From the NCBI GenBank assembly GCA_900318245.1, contig ONJT01000019.1, positions 1-64,000 on the forward strand: DNA of 64,000 bases, given 5' to 3'. This DNA is from an uncultured Bacteroidales bacterium (lineage in GTDB: Bacteria > Bacteroidota > Bacteroidia > Bacteroidales > Paludibacteraceae). This document shows, one piece after another, positions 35,720 to 42,983 of this stretch. The translations under genes and the position numbers were made by a program. Under the pieces are notes generated by a model. That model worked only from the letters and a program-made list of their open reading frames with translations, was not told where the DNA came from and did no database searches. The first letter of the stretch is position 1. The number at the start of each line of letters is the position of its first letter.

Positions 35720-36799
35720 ATGAGAAAGATTTTTGTTCTCTGTATTGCGGCGATGATGTTCGTATCATGCGCGCAAGTGTACAAGTACGTGCAAGTATTC
35801 GATGCACAACCTTCGGCTAATTCAAATATCAGAACCGAACGTGGTGGTATGTTGTATGAAGACGACCAATGCATCCTCTTCTACTCGTTCTGGGCTGATG
35901 GCGGAGATGCCAGTTTTGCCATCTTCAACAAGACAGATAAGGTGATGTATGTGGATTTGAGCAAGTCGTTCTTCATCCGCAATGGTATTGCTAACGATTA
36001 CTACAAAGACCGTGCATGGAGTACGTCGAGTTCCAATCTTGTCGGTGTACAAGCATCATCATCCGAAACGCTATTCCGCAATAGCACGTTAACGACAGGA
36101 GTCGGCGCCACTTATCTGGGCAATCTCGGTTCCCTACCCCTCACATCCGCGGATCCAATCCTTACATCAGTGAATAGTCAAGCAACTGACACTTATGGCA
36201 TGTTACGCTCCACTGCTTATGCTAATGTGTATGCGACAGGGACTTCTTCGTCTTTAGCCGTCAAAGAGCAGAAGATTTTGGCTATTCCTCCGCACGCTTC
36301 TAAGATTGTTGCAGAGTATGCCATTAACACCAGTATATGGCTCTATTGCGACTTAGCTCGTTTCCCGAAAGAGGAAGCCTCAATCACGTTTGAGGAGAGT
36401 GAGAGTCCATTACGTTTCTCTAACTACATTACGTATCGCTTGAGCGATACTGAGACAGAACGTGTAGTAGAGAATGACTTCTATATCTCGAAGGTCACCA
36501 ATTATGCACAACCGTCCGTTTATAAGTTTGTTGAGCGCAAAAGCAAACCCTGCCAAAATATGACTACTGATTTGAGTGAGAAATACGATGATAAGTATCC
36601 GGTAAAGGTGTATGACAAAGTATATACATTTGACCGCTCGAATCGCTTCTATTTAGAGTATAAGATTACGACTAAACGCAAACTATACAAGGGCGGACAG
36701 GAGTTCTACTATGACCCGTTGTATGATGGCTATACGACAGGAGGTGGTGATGAGCAATCCGAGTACAGGAAACGATTATTGGATCCTTTCGCTAAATAA
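35720..36799 (+). CDS. Lipoprotein of unknown function
   Basis: A 359-residue lipoprotein with signal peptide and lipobox 'FVSCAQ' (Cys about 17). The body is beta-rich with 'YADGG'-like and 'FFIRNGIANDYYKDRAW' segments and a central region consistent with an Ig-like fold; no family was recognised. Codon use and base composition are more AT-rich than in the core genes. It is flanked by an exact 19-bp direct repeat, which suggests that it was inserted or duplicated as a unit with its upstream sequence. Confidence 0.75.
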   Translation: MRKIFVLCIAAMMFVSCAQVYKYVQVFDAQPSANSNIRTERGGMLYEDDQCILFYSFWADGGDASFAIFNKTDKVMYVDLSKSFFIRNGIANDYYKDRAWSTSSSNLVGVQASSSETLFRNSTLTTGVGATYLGNLGSLPLTSADPILTSVNSQATDTYGMLRSTAYANVYATGTSSSLAVKEQKILAIPPHASKIVAEYAINTSIWLYCDLARFPKEEASITFEESESPLRFSNYITYRLSDTETERVVENDFYISKVTNYAQPSVYKFVERKSKPCQNMTTDLSEKYDDKYPVKVYDKVYTFDRSNRFYLEYKITTKRKLYKGGQEFYYDPLYDGYTTGGGDEQSEYRKRLLDPFAK

Positions 36800-36835
36800 A
36801 TTTGCACGCCTTTAGTGTGTAAAGGAACAAAAGAT

Positions 36836-36854
36836 AATACCAAACAAAAGATAT
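36836..36854 (+). repeat. 19-bp direct repeat, right copy
   Basis: Exact copy of the sequence at 35698-35716, here preceded by a further partial copy (AACAAAAGATA at 36827-36837). It lies just before the truncated helicase gene. Confidence 0.85.
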
Positions 36855-36863
36855 GGCAACATC

Positions 36864-37115
36864 ATGATAGCACGGTATTTCTATCAAGAAGACATAGCGA
36901 GATTTATTGCGGAGGATAGCGAGGCCATCTTCGGCAAGATAGCACATGCCGATGAAATGGATACAGTTTCTACGCAGAAATTTGCTTGGGAGCAAGAGAT
37001 TGCTATCATGAAATCTGTGCTCCTACCCTACGTCTATGAGCCAGGGCGGATTATCTTCGAATATACCATCCCTCGTATGGGCAAGCGAATTGATGTGGTC
37101 GTACTATTACGCGAG
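36864..37115 (+). pseudogene. DUF2075-type DNA/RNA helicase, N-terminal remnant
   Basis: The first about 84 residues match the N-terminus of Bacteroidales DUF2075 helicases: 'ARYFYQEDIARFIAEDSEAI' at the start, then 'PGRIIFEYTIPRMGKRIDVV' and 'VLL'. The frame then runs into unrelated sequence and stops at 37197-37199. The rest of the helicase (several hundred residues) is gone, and its place is taken by the end of hsdS. The open frame could still make a 111-residue protein, but a functional helicase is excluded. Confidence 0.75.
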
Positions 37116-37242
37116 CGGATATGCACGCCATTTCTCGTTATTAAAAGCCATACCGGTTCCGTTACCCTCACCGGAAGAGCAGCAACGAATCGTTGCTAAA
37201 ATAGAAGAACTATTCGAACAGATTGATAAGATAAGGAAATGA
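37110..37242 (+). pseudogene. hsdS: hsdS (type I restriction specificity subunit), C-terminal remnant
   Basis: In another frame than the helicase remnant, about 30 codons up to the TGA at 37240-37242 encode 'LKAIPVPLPSPEEQQRIVAK' followed by 'IEELFEQIDKIRK'. This is the classic end of an HsdS target-recognition subunit. Everything upstream of it (both target-recognition domains) is missing. The fusion point with the helicase fragment is near 37105-37140. The next gene overlaps its stop by 4 bp, so translation coupling to the old hsdS has been preserved. Confidence 0.78.
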
Positions 37243-37688
37243 GCACAGAAGTAATGTGTGACATACAATTTTGGGCAACAGTTGCAAGTCCGATAATCGG
37301 AGCGGTAGCGATCATTGTGGCACTGATTATTTCGTACCGCTCTTCTCGACGAGCAAAAGATGCATTAAGAGATATTGTTGCACATCAAGCCGATATAGAT
37401 TGGGGACATTTGCAGCATTATTTCATGACGAATGAGTTTGAAATGACAGAAGAAGAGAATCGGCTTGGGTTTATACAAAAGAAGATTGCCGAATATGAGA
37501 AAGATAGTACTCATGCAAGACACGAGATGGATGATTTAAAGATGCAAGAACAATTACTGTCCACTCGCATTAAGAACCGTAAGATACTGCGGAATAATTA
37601 CGTGAAGATTCTAGGTCATCTCGACCAATCTACGAAGTCTATATTGTTTGAGAAAACTAGTTTTGGAGAGAACAAAAAGAAGGAATAA
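37239..37688 (+). CDS. Small single-pass membrane protein with coiled coil, unknown function
   Basis: A 149-residue protein with one membrane helix (about 12-32, 'ATVASPIIGAVAIIVALIIS') and then a long charged helical segment (about 70-125) with heptad-like spacing. It is predicted to be a membrane-anchored coiled coil. The ATG overlaps the TGA of the hsdS remnant. Genes like this sit next to type I restriction loci, but no family was recognised. It is clearly AT-rich. Confidence 0.6.
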   Translation: MSTEVMCDIQFWATVASPIIGAVAIIVALIISYRSSRRAKDALRDIVAHQADIDWGHLQHYFMTNEFEMTEEENRLGFIQKKIAEYEKDSTHARHEMDDLKMQEQLLSTRIKNRKILRNNYVKILGHLDQSTKSILFEKTSFGENKKKE

Positions 37689-37691
37689 AGG

Positions 37692-38396
37692 ATGTATACC
37701 CTCACAATGAAATATGAGGAGATCCTCCGTGAGTTCAGCAAGGATGAAGCAGATTTGCGTGCGTTGTCAAGAACGATGTTCGAGGGGAAGCTCTGTAAAG
37801 ATGCTCGCAAGGGTAAGGTAAAATATCCTTGCCACATTTTTGCTAAACGTACTACGGAGCAGCATAATACATATATTATCCATTACGAATTCAGAAGCAA
37901 GGAGGATTTTTTAGGAGGTCCAACATTCTTTGCACTTATCGATAGTGGTCGTGGCATATTTGTTATGCAAATCTCAATGGCATATGGACTTAAAAAAGTG
38001 GTTAATTTGTATTCCCCTCATCTTTTCAAACGATATCAGGAAAGAATGGGACTCAGCATAACTGGTATAGACCTCATCAAAGAATTTTTCAAACGCAATG
38101 TAACCTCTCATCGGAATAGTGATTTTAAACGCAAAGATGGAGATGAGAACGATGTGATGGATTTATGTTATGATGGTGCTATATATGGTCAAAGCACTTC
38201 GGAGGGACATATTACCTATCATACATTTATCGATAAAGATCATATGTCTGATTACCGCAAGGCGCTCAATGAAGAATATAATGATCTTATTGAGGAAGCA
38301 CGATTATTTTCTTCCTTCTATGGAGGCTTGCCTGCAATGCTATCACTACCCATTTTAAAAGAAAGAGAGAATAAAACAAATACAACCTCAATATGA
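37692..38396 (+). CDS. Protein of unknown function
   Basis: A 234-residue soluble protein without signal peptide or membrane helix. It contains 'NTYIIHYEFRSKEDF', 'LYSPHLFKRYQERM' and 'VMDLCYDGAIYGQ', which I cannot place in a family. The last residues 'ENKTNTTSI' are low complexity. AT-rich base composition unlike the core genes suggests acquisition. It starts 3 bp after the previous gene (a second ATG at 37707 is possible) and overlaps the next lipoprotein gene by 4 bp, so the four genes form one transcription unit. Confidence 0.65.
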   Translation: MYTLTMKYEEILREFSKDEADLRALSRTMFEGKLCKDARKGKVKYPCHIFAKRTTEQHNTYIIHYEFRSKEDFLGGPTFFALIDSGRGIFVMQISMAYGLKKVVNLYSPHLFKRYQERMGLSITGIDLIKEFFKRNVTSHRNSDFKRKDGDENDVMDLCYDGAIYGQSTSEGHITYHTFIDKDHMSDYRKALNEEYNDLIEEARLFSSFYGGLPAMLSLPILKERENKTNTTSI

Positions 38397-39037
38397 AAAA
38401 AATATTTACGGTTATCTTGTTGGGATTCATGCTGAATAGTTGTGGATATTATTGTTATGTATCTTCAATAGGCAGCACTCCTCAAAGTAAATCCTATTAT
38501 ATCTTGCCCACTAATCCCAACCTCGAAGGCGATTTGGAATTTGAACAATATGCAAACATGTTGGTTACTGCGTTGAATAGAGTTGGTTACAAAAACACGT
38601 CCAAGGAACAAGCAGGTACTATTATATATTTTGATTGGCAAATCGAGAATCTGTCCACAGAGACCAGTTCTGTTCCTTATACGTATAATACGTATTCCTC
38701 ATCTACATCAACACATTGGGTGTCTACGCCTTATGGATCATATCCACAAATGACAACAACCACAACTACTACCCCTCATACGAGTTACATGTCATTCAGT
38801 GAAGACTATGCTCCGGTTGCTGTCCATGTTATAGCCGTTGATAAACAGACACGCAAACAAATCTGGAAAACTACCATTAATGATAAACTGGAATACAGCA
38901 AAACTACGATGAAACGGTTGATACCGATTATGCTTTATGCAGGCAGCCAGTACTTTGGTGCTACAGCAGAAGGGCGTGTAACATTGTTCCCGTCTGAAGT
39001 ATCTAATCAAGGCATTACTTGGCCGTATTACTATTAA
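38393..39037 (+). CDS. Lipoprotein, DUF4136-like
   Basis: A 214-residue lipoprotein with a signal peptide and lipobox 'LNSCGYY' (Cys about 17). It is followed by 'GTIIYFDWQIEN' and a Thr/Ser-rich loop ('TTTTTTTPHTSYMSFSEDY'), then 'DKQTRKQIWKTTIND'. The overall pattern resembles DUF4136 lipoproteins of Bacteroidetes, with moderate certainty. Function unknown; probably periplasmic or outer-membrane associated. Its ATG overlaps the stop of the preceding gene. Confidence 0.65.
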   Translation: MKKIFTVILLGFMLNSCGYYCYVSSIGSTPQSKSYYILPTNPNLEGDLEFEQYANMLVTALNRVGYKNTSKEQAGTIIYFDWQIENLSTETSSVPYTYNTYSSSTSTHWVSTPYGSYPQMTTTTTTTPHTSYMSFSEDYAPVAVHVIAVDKQTRKQIWKTTINDKLEYSKTTMKRLIPIMLYAGSQYFGATAEGRVTLFPSEVSNQGITWPYYY

Positions 39038-39050
39038 CACAAATACAACC

Positions 39051-39518
39051 ATGAAACGATTACTCCTTATTCTTGTTGCCGGCATGACATTGATTGCCTG
39101 CACATCGAACGAAAAGGCCGTCAACACCAAAGAGTTGCAAGGACGGTATGACGTCGACTTCTCTGCGCTTATGTCCGATCTCGACAGCGGAGACAAGTTA
39201 ACCAACGCACTCGCGGCGATGTTCCTGTCCTCCATGAAGATGACCATGCAGTTCGAGGAGAGCCAACTGCTCATCGACGCCTCCGGCGCAGCCATCAGCC
39301 TCGTCAACGCGTTCTCCAAAGACGGACTGGAGATGCCTATCGCCGTAGCGTATAAGATCGTCGACGACTCTATCCTGTACACCCAATCCGATGGAGAGAA
39401 ATTCCACGAAGTGGGCGTGATACGTAAGGTCGGCGACTCGTACGACAACCTCCAGCTGGTTACGACCGAGGACAATGGCTCCCGCACTATCCTCAAACTC
39501 ACCAAGCAGACAGAGTAA
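39051..39518 (+). CDS. Small lipoprotein of unknown function
   Basis: A 155-residue lipoprotein with lipobox 'LIACTS' (Cys about 17), then 'KELQGRYDVDFSALMSDLDS', the arrangement of small Bacteroidales lipoproteins with a lipocalin-like beta domain. No defined family. It follows the previous gene by 13 bp. Codon use is closer to the core genome than that of its upstream neighbours, so the boundary of the AT-rich insertion may lie between them. Confidence 0.7.
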   Translation: MKRLLLILVAGMTLIACTSNEKAVNTKELQGRYDVDFSALMSDLDSGDKLTNALAAMFLSSMKMTMQFEESQLLIDASGAAISLVNAFSKDGLEMPIAVAYKIVDDSILYTQSDGEKFHEVGVIRKVGDSYDNLQLVTTEDNGSRTILKLTKQTE

Positions 39519-39696
39519 TAAATACAAGGTCAATATAGCTCAGGAACACGACATATGGCAATGGCAGAAGCCCGTCGGCTTGCGAGGGACAGAACGGGAG
39601 AAGTAAAATATTCGGCGGAATAGCGCCGAAAAGGGAACAGCAAGGAGGAGGCTAGATGTATACAAGCGGGAGCGCAGATGCGCCCCCGCTCTTGTT
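39519..39696. other. Structured intergenic region with two hairpins
   Basis: This 178-bp gap between convergent genes holds no supported ORF. It contains a 7-bp stem TTCGGCG/CGCCGAA (39611-39630) and the larger hairpin listed separately at 39663-39694, and is purine-rich between them. It may carry a small RNA or serve only as a bidirectional terminator. Confidence 0.4.
39663..39694 (-). terminator. Long hairpin at the end of the DUF5675 gene
   Basis: A stem pairing CAAG-CGGGAGCGCA with TGCGCCCCCGCT-CTTG (one 2-nt bulge, one mismatch) ends 2 bp from the DUF5675 stop codon. No proper T tract follows on the minus strand, so termination is uncertain. Confidence 0.4.
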
Positions 39697-40017
39697 TCAG
39701 CCTCTAATGGTGAGGCGTATTGTGTGTCCGCGTTGGAAGGCTTTCTTGAGCCGTTCGTACAGACGTTGATAGGTCTCTGCCGATTGGATAACCATACCCG
39801 GCAAAGCATTCTTGCCTACGATGATCTCACCATGTATGCTGGCCAACGCCCCGTCGCCATGACGAAATGGATTCGAGTCCAACTCCAAGATATATTCACC
39901 TTGCGGCTTGCAGCACCTCGGGTGCTCTACCGTGTCGCACACACGCTGCCGGTTGATATACAGATGACCGTCTATCCCCCACGGCTTGTGCTCCTGTCTT
40001 ACTATTAGAATTTCCAT
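39697..40017 (-). CDS. DUF5675 family protein
   Basis: A 106-residue protein with the DUF5675 pattern: 'GHLYINRQRVCDTVEHP' at the start, 'GEYILELDSNPF' in the middle and 'GEIIVGKNALPGMVIQSAET' before the C-terminal beta strand. The family occurs in bacteriophage and prophage-like clusters, often at the place where lysis-type enzymes sit, and its function is unknown. It starts 4 bp after the primase gene, so it is in the same operon. The primase stop region is an AAAGGTAAAAAGTTAAAAGT mini-repeat. Confidence 0.75.
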   Translation of the reverse strand: MEILIVRQEHKPWGIDGHLYINRQRVCDTVEHPRCCKPQGEYILELDSNPFRHGDGALASIHGEIIVGKNALPGMVIQSAETYQRLYERLKKAFQRGHTIRLTIRG

Positions 40018-40037
40018 ACTTTTAACTTTTTACCTTT
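40012..40037. repeat. 26-bp repeat, left copy
   Basis: The sequence from TTCCATACTTTTAACTT to TTACCTTT (40012-40037) recurs exactly at 45028-45053 in the same orientation. It spans the DUF5675 start codon and the end of the primase gene. Confidence 0.8.
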
Positions 40038-40948
40038 AACCTTTTTGCATAAAAATCACCAAAATCCTTACAGTCACTCGGCAACTGATGCCGCACCAAC
40101 TGAGGCAGACGCTCCCGTAACTCGAGAAACAGTTTCTCTCCGGGCTTGTCCTGATCCGGAAACATATGGAGGTTCAAACCTCGCAGAGGCTCGATATCCT
40201 TCTCCTTGAGAAGCGTAGCGCTCGGTATCGCAATCGCCTTGCGACCGGATGATAACATCGCCCAGCAGTCCGAGCAACCTTCGGTTATCCATAGCTCCTC
40301 GTTCGGGCGCAAGAACCGCAAGATCTGCAATCCGTAGATATGGCAGTTACTGCCGCGAGGGAACTTAAATCGAGGCTTGTCCTCTTTGCCCAGGTACCGG
40401 CTCTGAACGCTCACCAGCCGACCTTCGATATCGTAATACGGTATCAGCAGACTCGGAGCGTCGTAGAACGGTTTCCCGTAGCGCCAGCACGGACTCGGCC
40501 ATGAGACGCTACTCAGTCCGCACCAATCCACTATCCGCTCGTCCAACTTCCGCTCCTCAAAGAGAAAACGCTTGGCCGCCAGATTTAGCACACGCGGTTG
40601 AACCAAAGTCGAGAGCCATTCGAGGTCCGGCTTGATCTCGCGCTTTTTGCTCTTAGGCGGTAACGGTAACGGGCGTATGGTAGTGAACATAGACGAGCCA
40701 CCCAACCACTCGCACGCTTCGCGAAAGCCGCAGCCACGCACATTCCGTACCAGATCAATCACGCCTCCGTGTGCGTCGCAGACATAACAACGGTACCGGT
40801 TGGTGAGCGTGTTGAACGTCAAACTCGGATGACGGTCGTCATGGAACGGACACAAGGCCTTGTGATGACTCACTTGAAGCCCCAGGCGCTCAGCCACGTC
40901 CTCTATGGGCGTGGCCTCGAGCCGAGCTATCTGATGTTGCTCGATCAT
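40022..40948 (-). CDS. DNA primase-like protein (CHC2 zinc finger and Toprim)
   Basis: A 308-residue protein. Its N-terminal zinc finger has the CHC2 pattern 'CPFHDDRHPSLTF' and 'YRCYVCDAHGG', as in DnaG. The C-terminal half has a Toprim-like domain with the glutamate in 'LWITEGCSDCWAML' and the Asp pair in 'MFPDQDKPG'. It lacks the DnaB-binding C-terminal domain of cellular DnaG. Such short primases are typical of phages and integrative elements. It overlaps the upstream helicase-like gene by 4 bp. The last codons ('RLKVKS') are written by a GTTAAA-type mini-repeat. Confidence 0.85.
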   Translation of the reverse strand: MIEQHQIARLEATPIEDVAERLGLQVSHHKALCPFHDDRHPSLTFNTLTNRYRCYVCDAHGGVIDLVRNVRGCGFREACEWLGGSSMFTTIRPLPLPPKSKKREIKPDLEWLSTLVQPRVLNLAAKRFLFEERKLDERIVDWCGLSSVSWPSPCWRYGKPFYDAPSLLIPYYDIEGRLVSVQSRYLGKEDKPRFKFPRGSNCHIYGLQILRFLRPNEELWITEGCSDCWAMLSSGRKAIAIPSATLLKEKDIEPLRGLNLHMFPDQDKPGEKLFLELRERLPQLVRHQLPSDCKDFGDFYAKRLKVKS

Positions 40949-42300
40949 GATGCGCCTCCTTTCTTCGTCTTGCGGAAGGTGTTCTTGTCCACCACCTCAA
41001 TAACGCGTAACTTCTTCCAGCGGCTCAGGAACACCTTATCCGGAGTCACTTTCCCTTGCTTCTCAATCAGCAAGTTCAGCTGCTCGCGAGTGAACGTGTC
41101 GGTCAACTGGTCAAAGAGATTCTCTTTCGGACCCGCCTTCATGCTCTGTTCGCGCTTCTGGTTGAACTCCTCAAACTTGCGTCCCCAGCGCTCCAGCATA
41201 CCCTTTAGGATATACTCCGCCATAAAGAGATAGATCTGCTTCACGCGTTTCTGGAGTACTTCTGTGCTGATAGGATCCTTCTCCATTTGATACAGATACT
41301 GGCATAGTGCTGCTATTCGGAAAGCAGAAACGGAGGAACGTTTGCGGAAAACATCCAACGCGTAGCTACCACTCAAACTAGCCTCTTTTCCTTTCTCACG
41401 TACCCATTTGCAGACGGTCTTATCGAGCCAAACCATGTCGAGGTCAACCGTAGGTTGTAATCCCCCATCACCATCGTATGTGGCGTCGAGCAACTTCTTT
41501 AGCATACGGTCAATCTGGGTCCGTTGTTCACTCGTGTACGGCACAAAGAGCGCTCCTTCTTCACCCAGGTCGTCCTCTATCTTACAGAGAATAGTACGGG
41601 TGATGTTTCCGCCCTCGATAGCCTTCTTGTCGAAGTACTCATCCAAGGCCGCCGGAGTGGCGCAGAACATCGAGCAGATGTTGATGTCCACAATAGCTGA
41701 ATACGAGTTGTCTGACGCGAAGTCGATACCGAAGAGCGAGCCGAGATCATAACTCGTACGCATGATCGTTCGGAGGTTAGAATAGCCGTTCTTGCCGGCA
41801 TCGGTCACCTGGGCTAACTCCTCGGCAAACATCCAGAACGTCAACGTGTCGCCAAACACGCGTTCGTACATGTCTGCACGCTTGGTGAGGACAGTCTTGG
41901 AGATAGTCGGCGGCACCACGCGGATGGTCGTCTCCGGCTCCTCTTCCAGTTTCTCATTCGCCTTACGGCGTTTCTTCTTGTCGCGGTACTCCTGTTCCAA
42001 CCGACGCATGGCTTTGTCACGCTCCTTAAGCGTCTTGTCCATAATCAGACTCTCGATGTCCGCAGCAAACGACTTACCGCTCGACTGAGCACCCTCAATC
42101 AGCACCTGCAGCAGTAATGCACTTGGGCGCGAATCATAATAATAATGAAGTCGCACACGTGGGCACATAGCGCAGAGCGGACTGAGACTTGCTACAAAAG
42201 CCGGTAACTTACGATTCTGAGGAGCGTTGGTCACGATCTGCCGAATTACAGGAGGTAACTCCTGATCTTTTGGAAGCGAATAACTTACTCTTGGTTTCAT
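40945..42300 (-). CDS. Primase-associated P-loop ATPase (DUF3987-like)
   Basis: A 451-residue protein with a Walker A motif 'EGAQSSGKS' (about 69-77), a Lys/Glu-rich helical insertion (about 90-125), 'FWMFAEELAQVTDAGK' (Walker B/ arginine-finger-like region) and 'NICSMFCATPAAL'. The layout resembles the DUF3987-type helicase found beside primases in Bacteroidales elements. I expect a replicative helicase-like ATPase. It overlaps the primase by 4 bp and the small gene upstream by 4 bp. Confidence 0.72.
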   Translation of the reverse strand: MKPRVSYSLPKDQELPPVIRQIVTNAPQNRKLPAFVASLSPLCAMCPRVRLHYYYDSRPSALLLQVLIEGAQSSGKSFAADIESLIMDKTLKERDKAMRRLEQEYRDKKKRRKANEKLEEEPETTIRVVPPTISKTVLTKRADMYERVFGDTLTFWMFAEELAQVTDAGKNGYSNLRTIMRTSYDLGSLFGIDFASDNSYSAIVDINICSMFCATPAALDEYFDKKAIEGGNITRTILCKIEDDLGEEGALFVPYTSEQRTQIDRMLKKLLDATYDGDGGLQPTVDLDMVWLDKTVCKWVREKGKEASLSGSYALDVFRKRSSVSAFRIAALCQYLYQMEKDPISTEVLQKRVKQIYLFMAEYILKGMLERWGRKFEEFNQKREQSMKAGPKENLFDQLTDTFTREQLNLLIEKQGKVTPDKVFLSRWKKLRVIEVVDKNTFRKTKKGGAS

Positions 42301-42626
42301 AAGCCTAATACCTTTTTAGCGGTTTCTAACTCCGTGTAGATAGCTTTCGCTACGCGAGCGGGATTGAACCGGCGGTTCATCACCATCTTGCGGAAGTTTA
42401 CCTGATAGCATCCTTGCTTGTCGCGATGCACATTCAGATAGTTCCCGCGCCACATAAGCGGATTACGCGTGTAGCGGTCACCTACGGTCTCTTCGAACGA
42501 GAAACGCTCACGGTCCTCAACCATCGTTAATACACCTTTTCTTGTTTCACCCATACGGATGTCATGATCTTGCATGCGTGTGTCCAAGTCCACGCACAAA
42601 TACTTTTGTTTTTTTACTCGTGTCAT
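42297..42626 (-). CDS. Small protein of unknown function, first gene of the primase cassette
   Basis: A 109-residue basic protein beginning 'MTRVKKQKYLCVDLDTRMQD', with 'NYLNVHRDKQGCYQVNFRKM' in the middle. No family recognised; it could be a DNA-binding or replication-accessory protein. Its start codon sits inside one arm of a perfect 10-bp inverted repeat (42621-42664), which could occlude translation or serve as an operator. Confidence 0.65.
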   Translation of the reverse strand: MTRVKKQKYLCVDLDTRMQDHDIRMGETRKGVLTMVEDRERFSFEETVGDRYTRNPLMWRGNYLNVHRDKQGCYQVNFRKMVMNRRFNPARVAKAIYTELETAKKVLGL

Positions 42627-42664
42627 AATCTTGACATTAAAAAATTATTAACTGGATTATGACA
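42621..42664. promoter_or_regulatory. 10-bp perfect dyad over the start codon of the primase cassette
   Basis: TGTCATAATC (42621-42630) and GATTATGACA (42655-42664) are exact inverted repeats with 24 bp between them. On the mRNA the second arm contains the initiating ATG, so the element can act either as a protein-binding dyad or as a translation-controlling hairpin. Confidence 0.65.
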
Positions 42665-42767
42665 TCAGGCCTGAGTCACCCGATTCTTCTTTGCACCATC
42701 ACTCGGTCGCCTTCCGAACCGCACTTTTGAATCCGGCGTTAGCTACTCGTTTTCATCAAAAGCGCTG

Positions 42768-42798
42768 CAAAGGTAGAGGATTTTTTTTAATTATGAAA
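42768..42798 (-). promoter_or_regulatory. Promoter of the primase cassette
   Basis: Minus-strand TACCTTTG (42768-42775) with a weak -33 TTTC (42795-42798) at a 19-bp spacing. A leader of about 135 nt separates it from the start at 42626. The stretch between 42665 and 42760 holds no gene. Confidence 0.55.
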
Positions 42799-42854
42799 AT
42801 ATTGTCAAGGAAATAACTTGCTCAAAATCAGCAATTTACAAAAGATTTTTAAGA

Positions 42855-42912
42855 TTGACAAAATGGTTGACAGAATGCAGAAGTTAGGTTGACAGAATGA
42901 TTGACAGAATGA
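42855..42912. repeat. TTGACAGAATGA-type tandem repeat
   Basis: Imperfect copies of TTGACA(G/A)AATG(A/G) (GATTGACAAAATGG, GTTGACAGAATGC, GGTTGACAGAATGA, TTGACAGAATGATTA) lie between the terminator at 42926 and the promoter at 42768. Confidence 0.65.
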
Positions 42913-42925
42913 TTAACACATAGAC

Positions 42926-42959
42926 AAAACTAACCTACAGCATTTCTGCCATAGGTTAG
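42926..42959 (-). terminator. Terminator of the 42984-44826 gene pair
   Basis: Minus-strand CTAACCTA/TAGGTTAG stem (8 bp, with an inner GCA/TGC helix and a GAAA loop) directly followed by a TTTT tract; it lies 25 bp after the stop at 42984. Confidence 0.7.
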
Positions 42960-42983
42960 AAGATAAATAGTTGCGGATCGTTA

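Noticed and set aside
36864-37199. 111-residue protein at the helicase remnant as a functional gene
   Set aside because: After about 84 helicase-like residues the frame is unrelated, and the true hsdS end is in another frame, so it is a deletion scar.
39540-39809. 89-codon minus-strand ORF overlapping the DUF5675 gene
   Set aside because: No start context or similarity; it overlaps two hairpins and a better-supported gene.
42660-42765. Possible tRNA or riboswitch in the leader of the primase cassette
   Set aside because: No cloverleaf, T-loop motif or known aptamer pattern could be found; only the dyad at 42621-42664 is supported.
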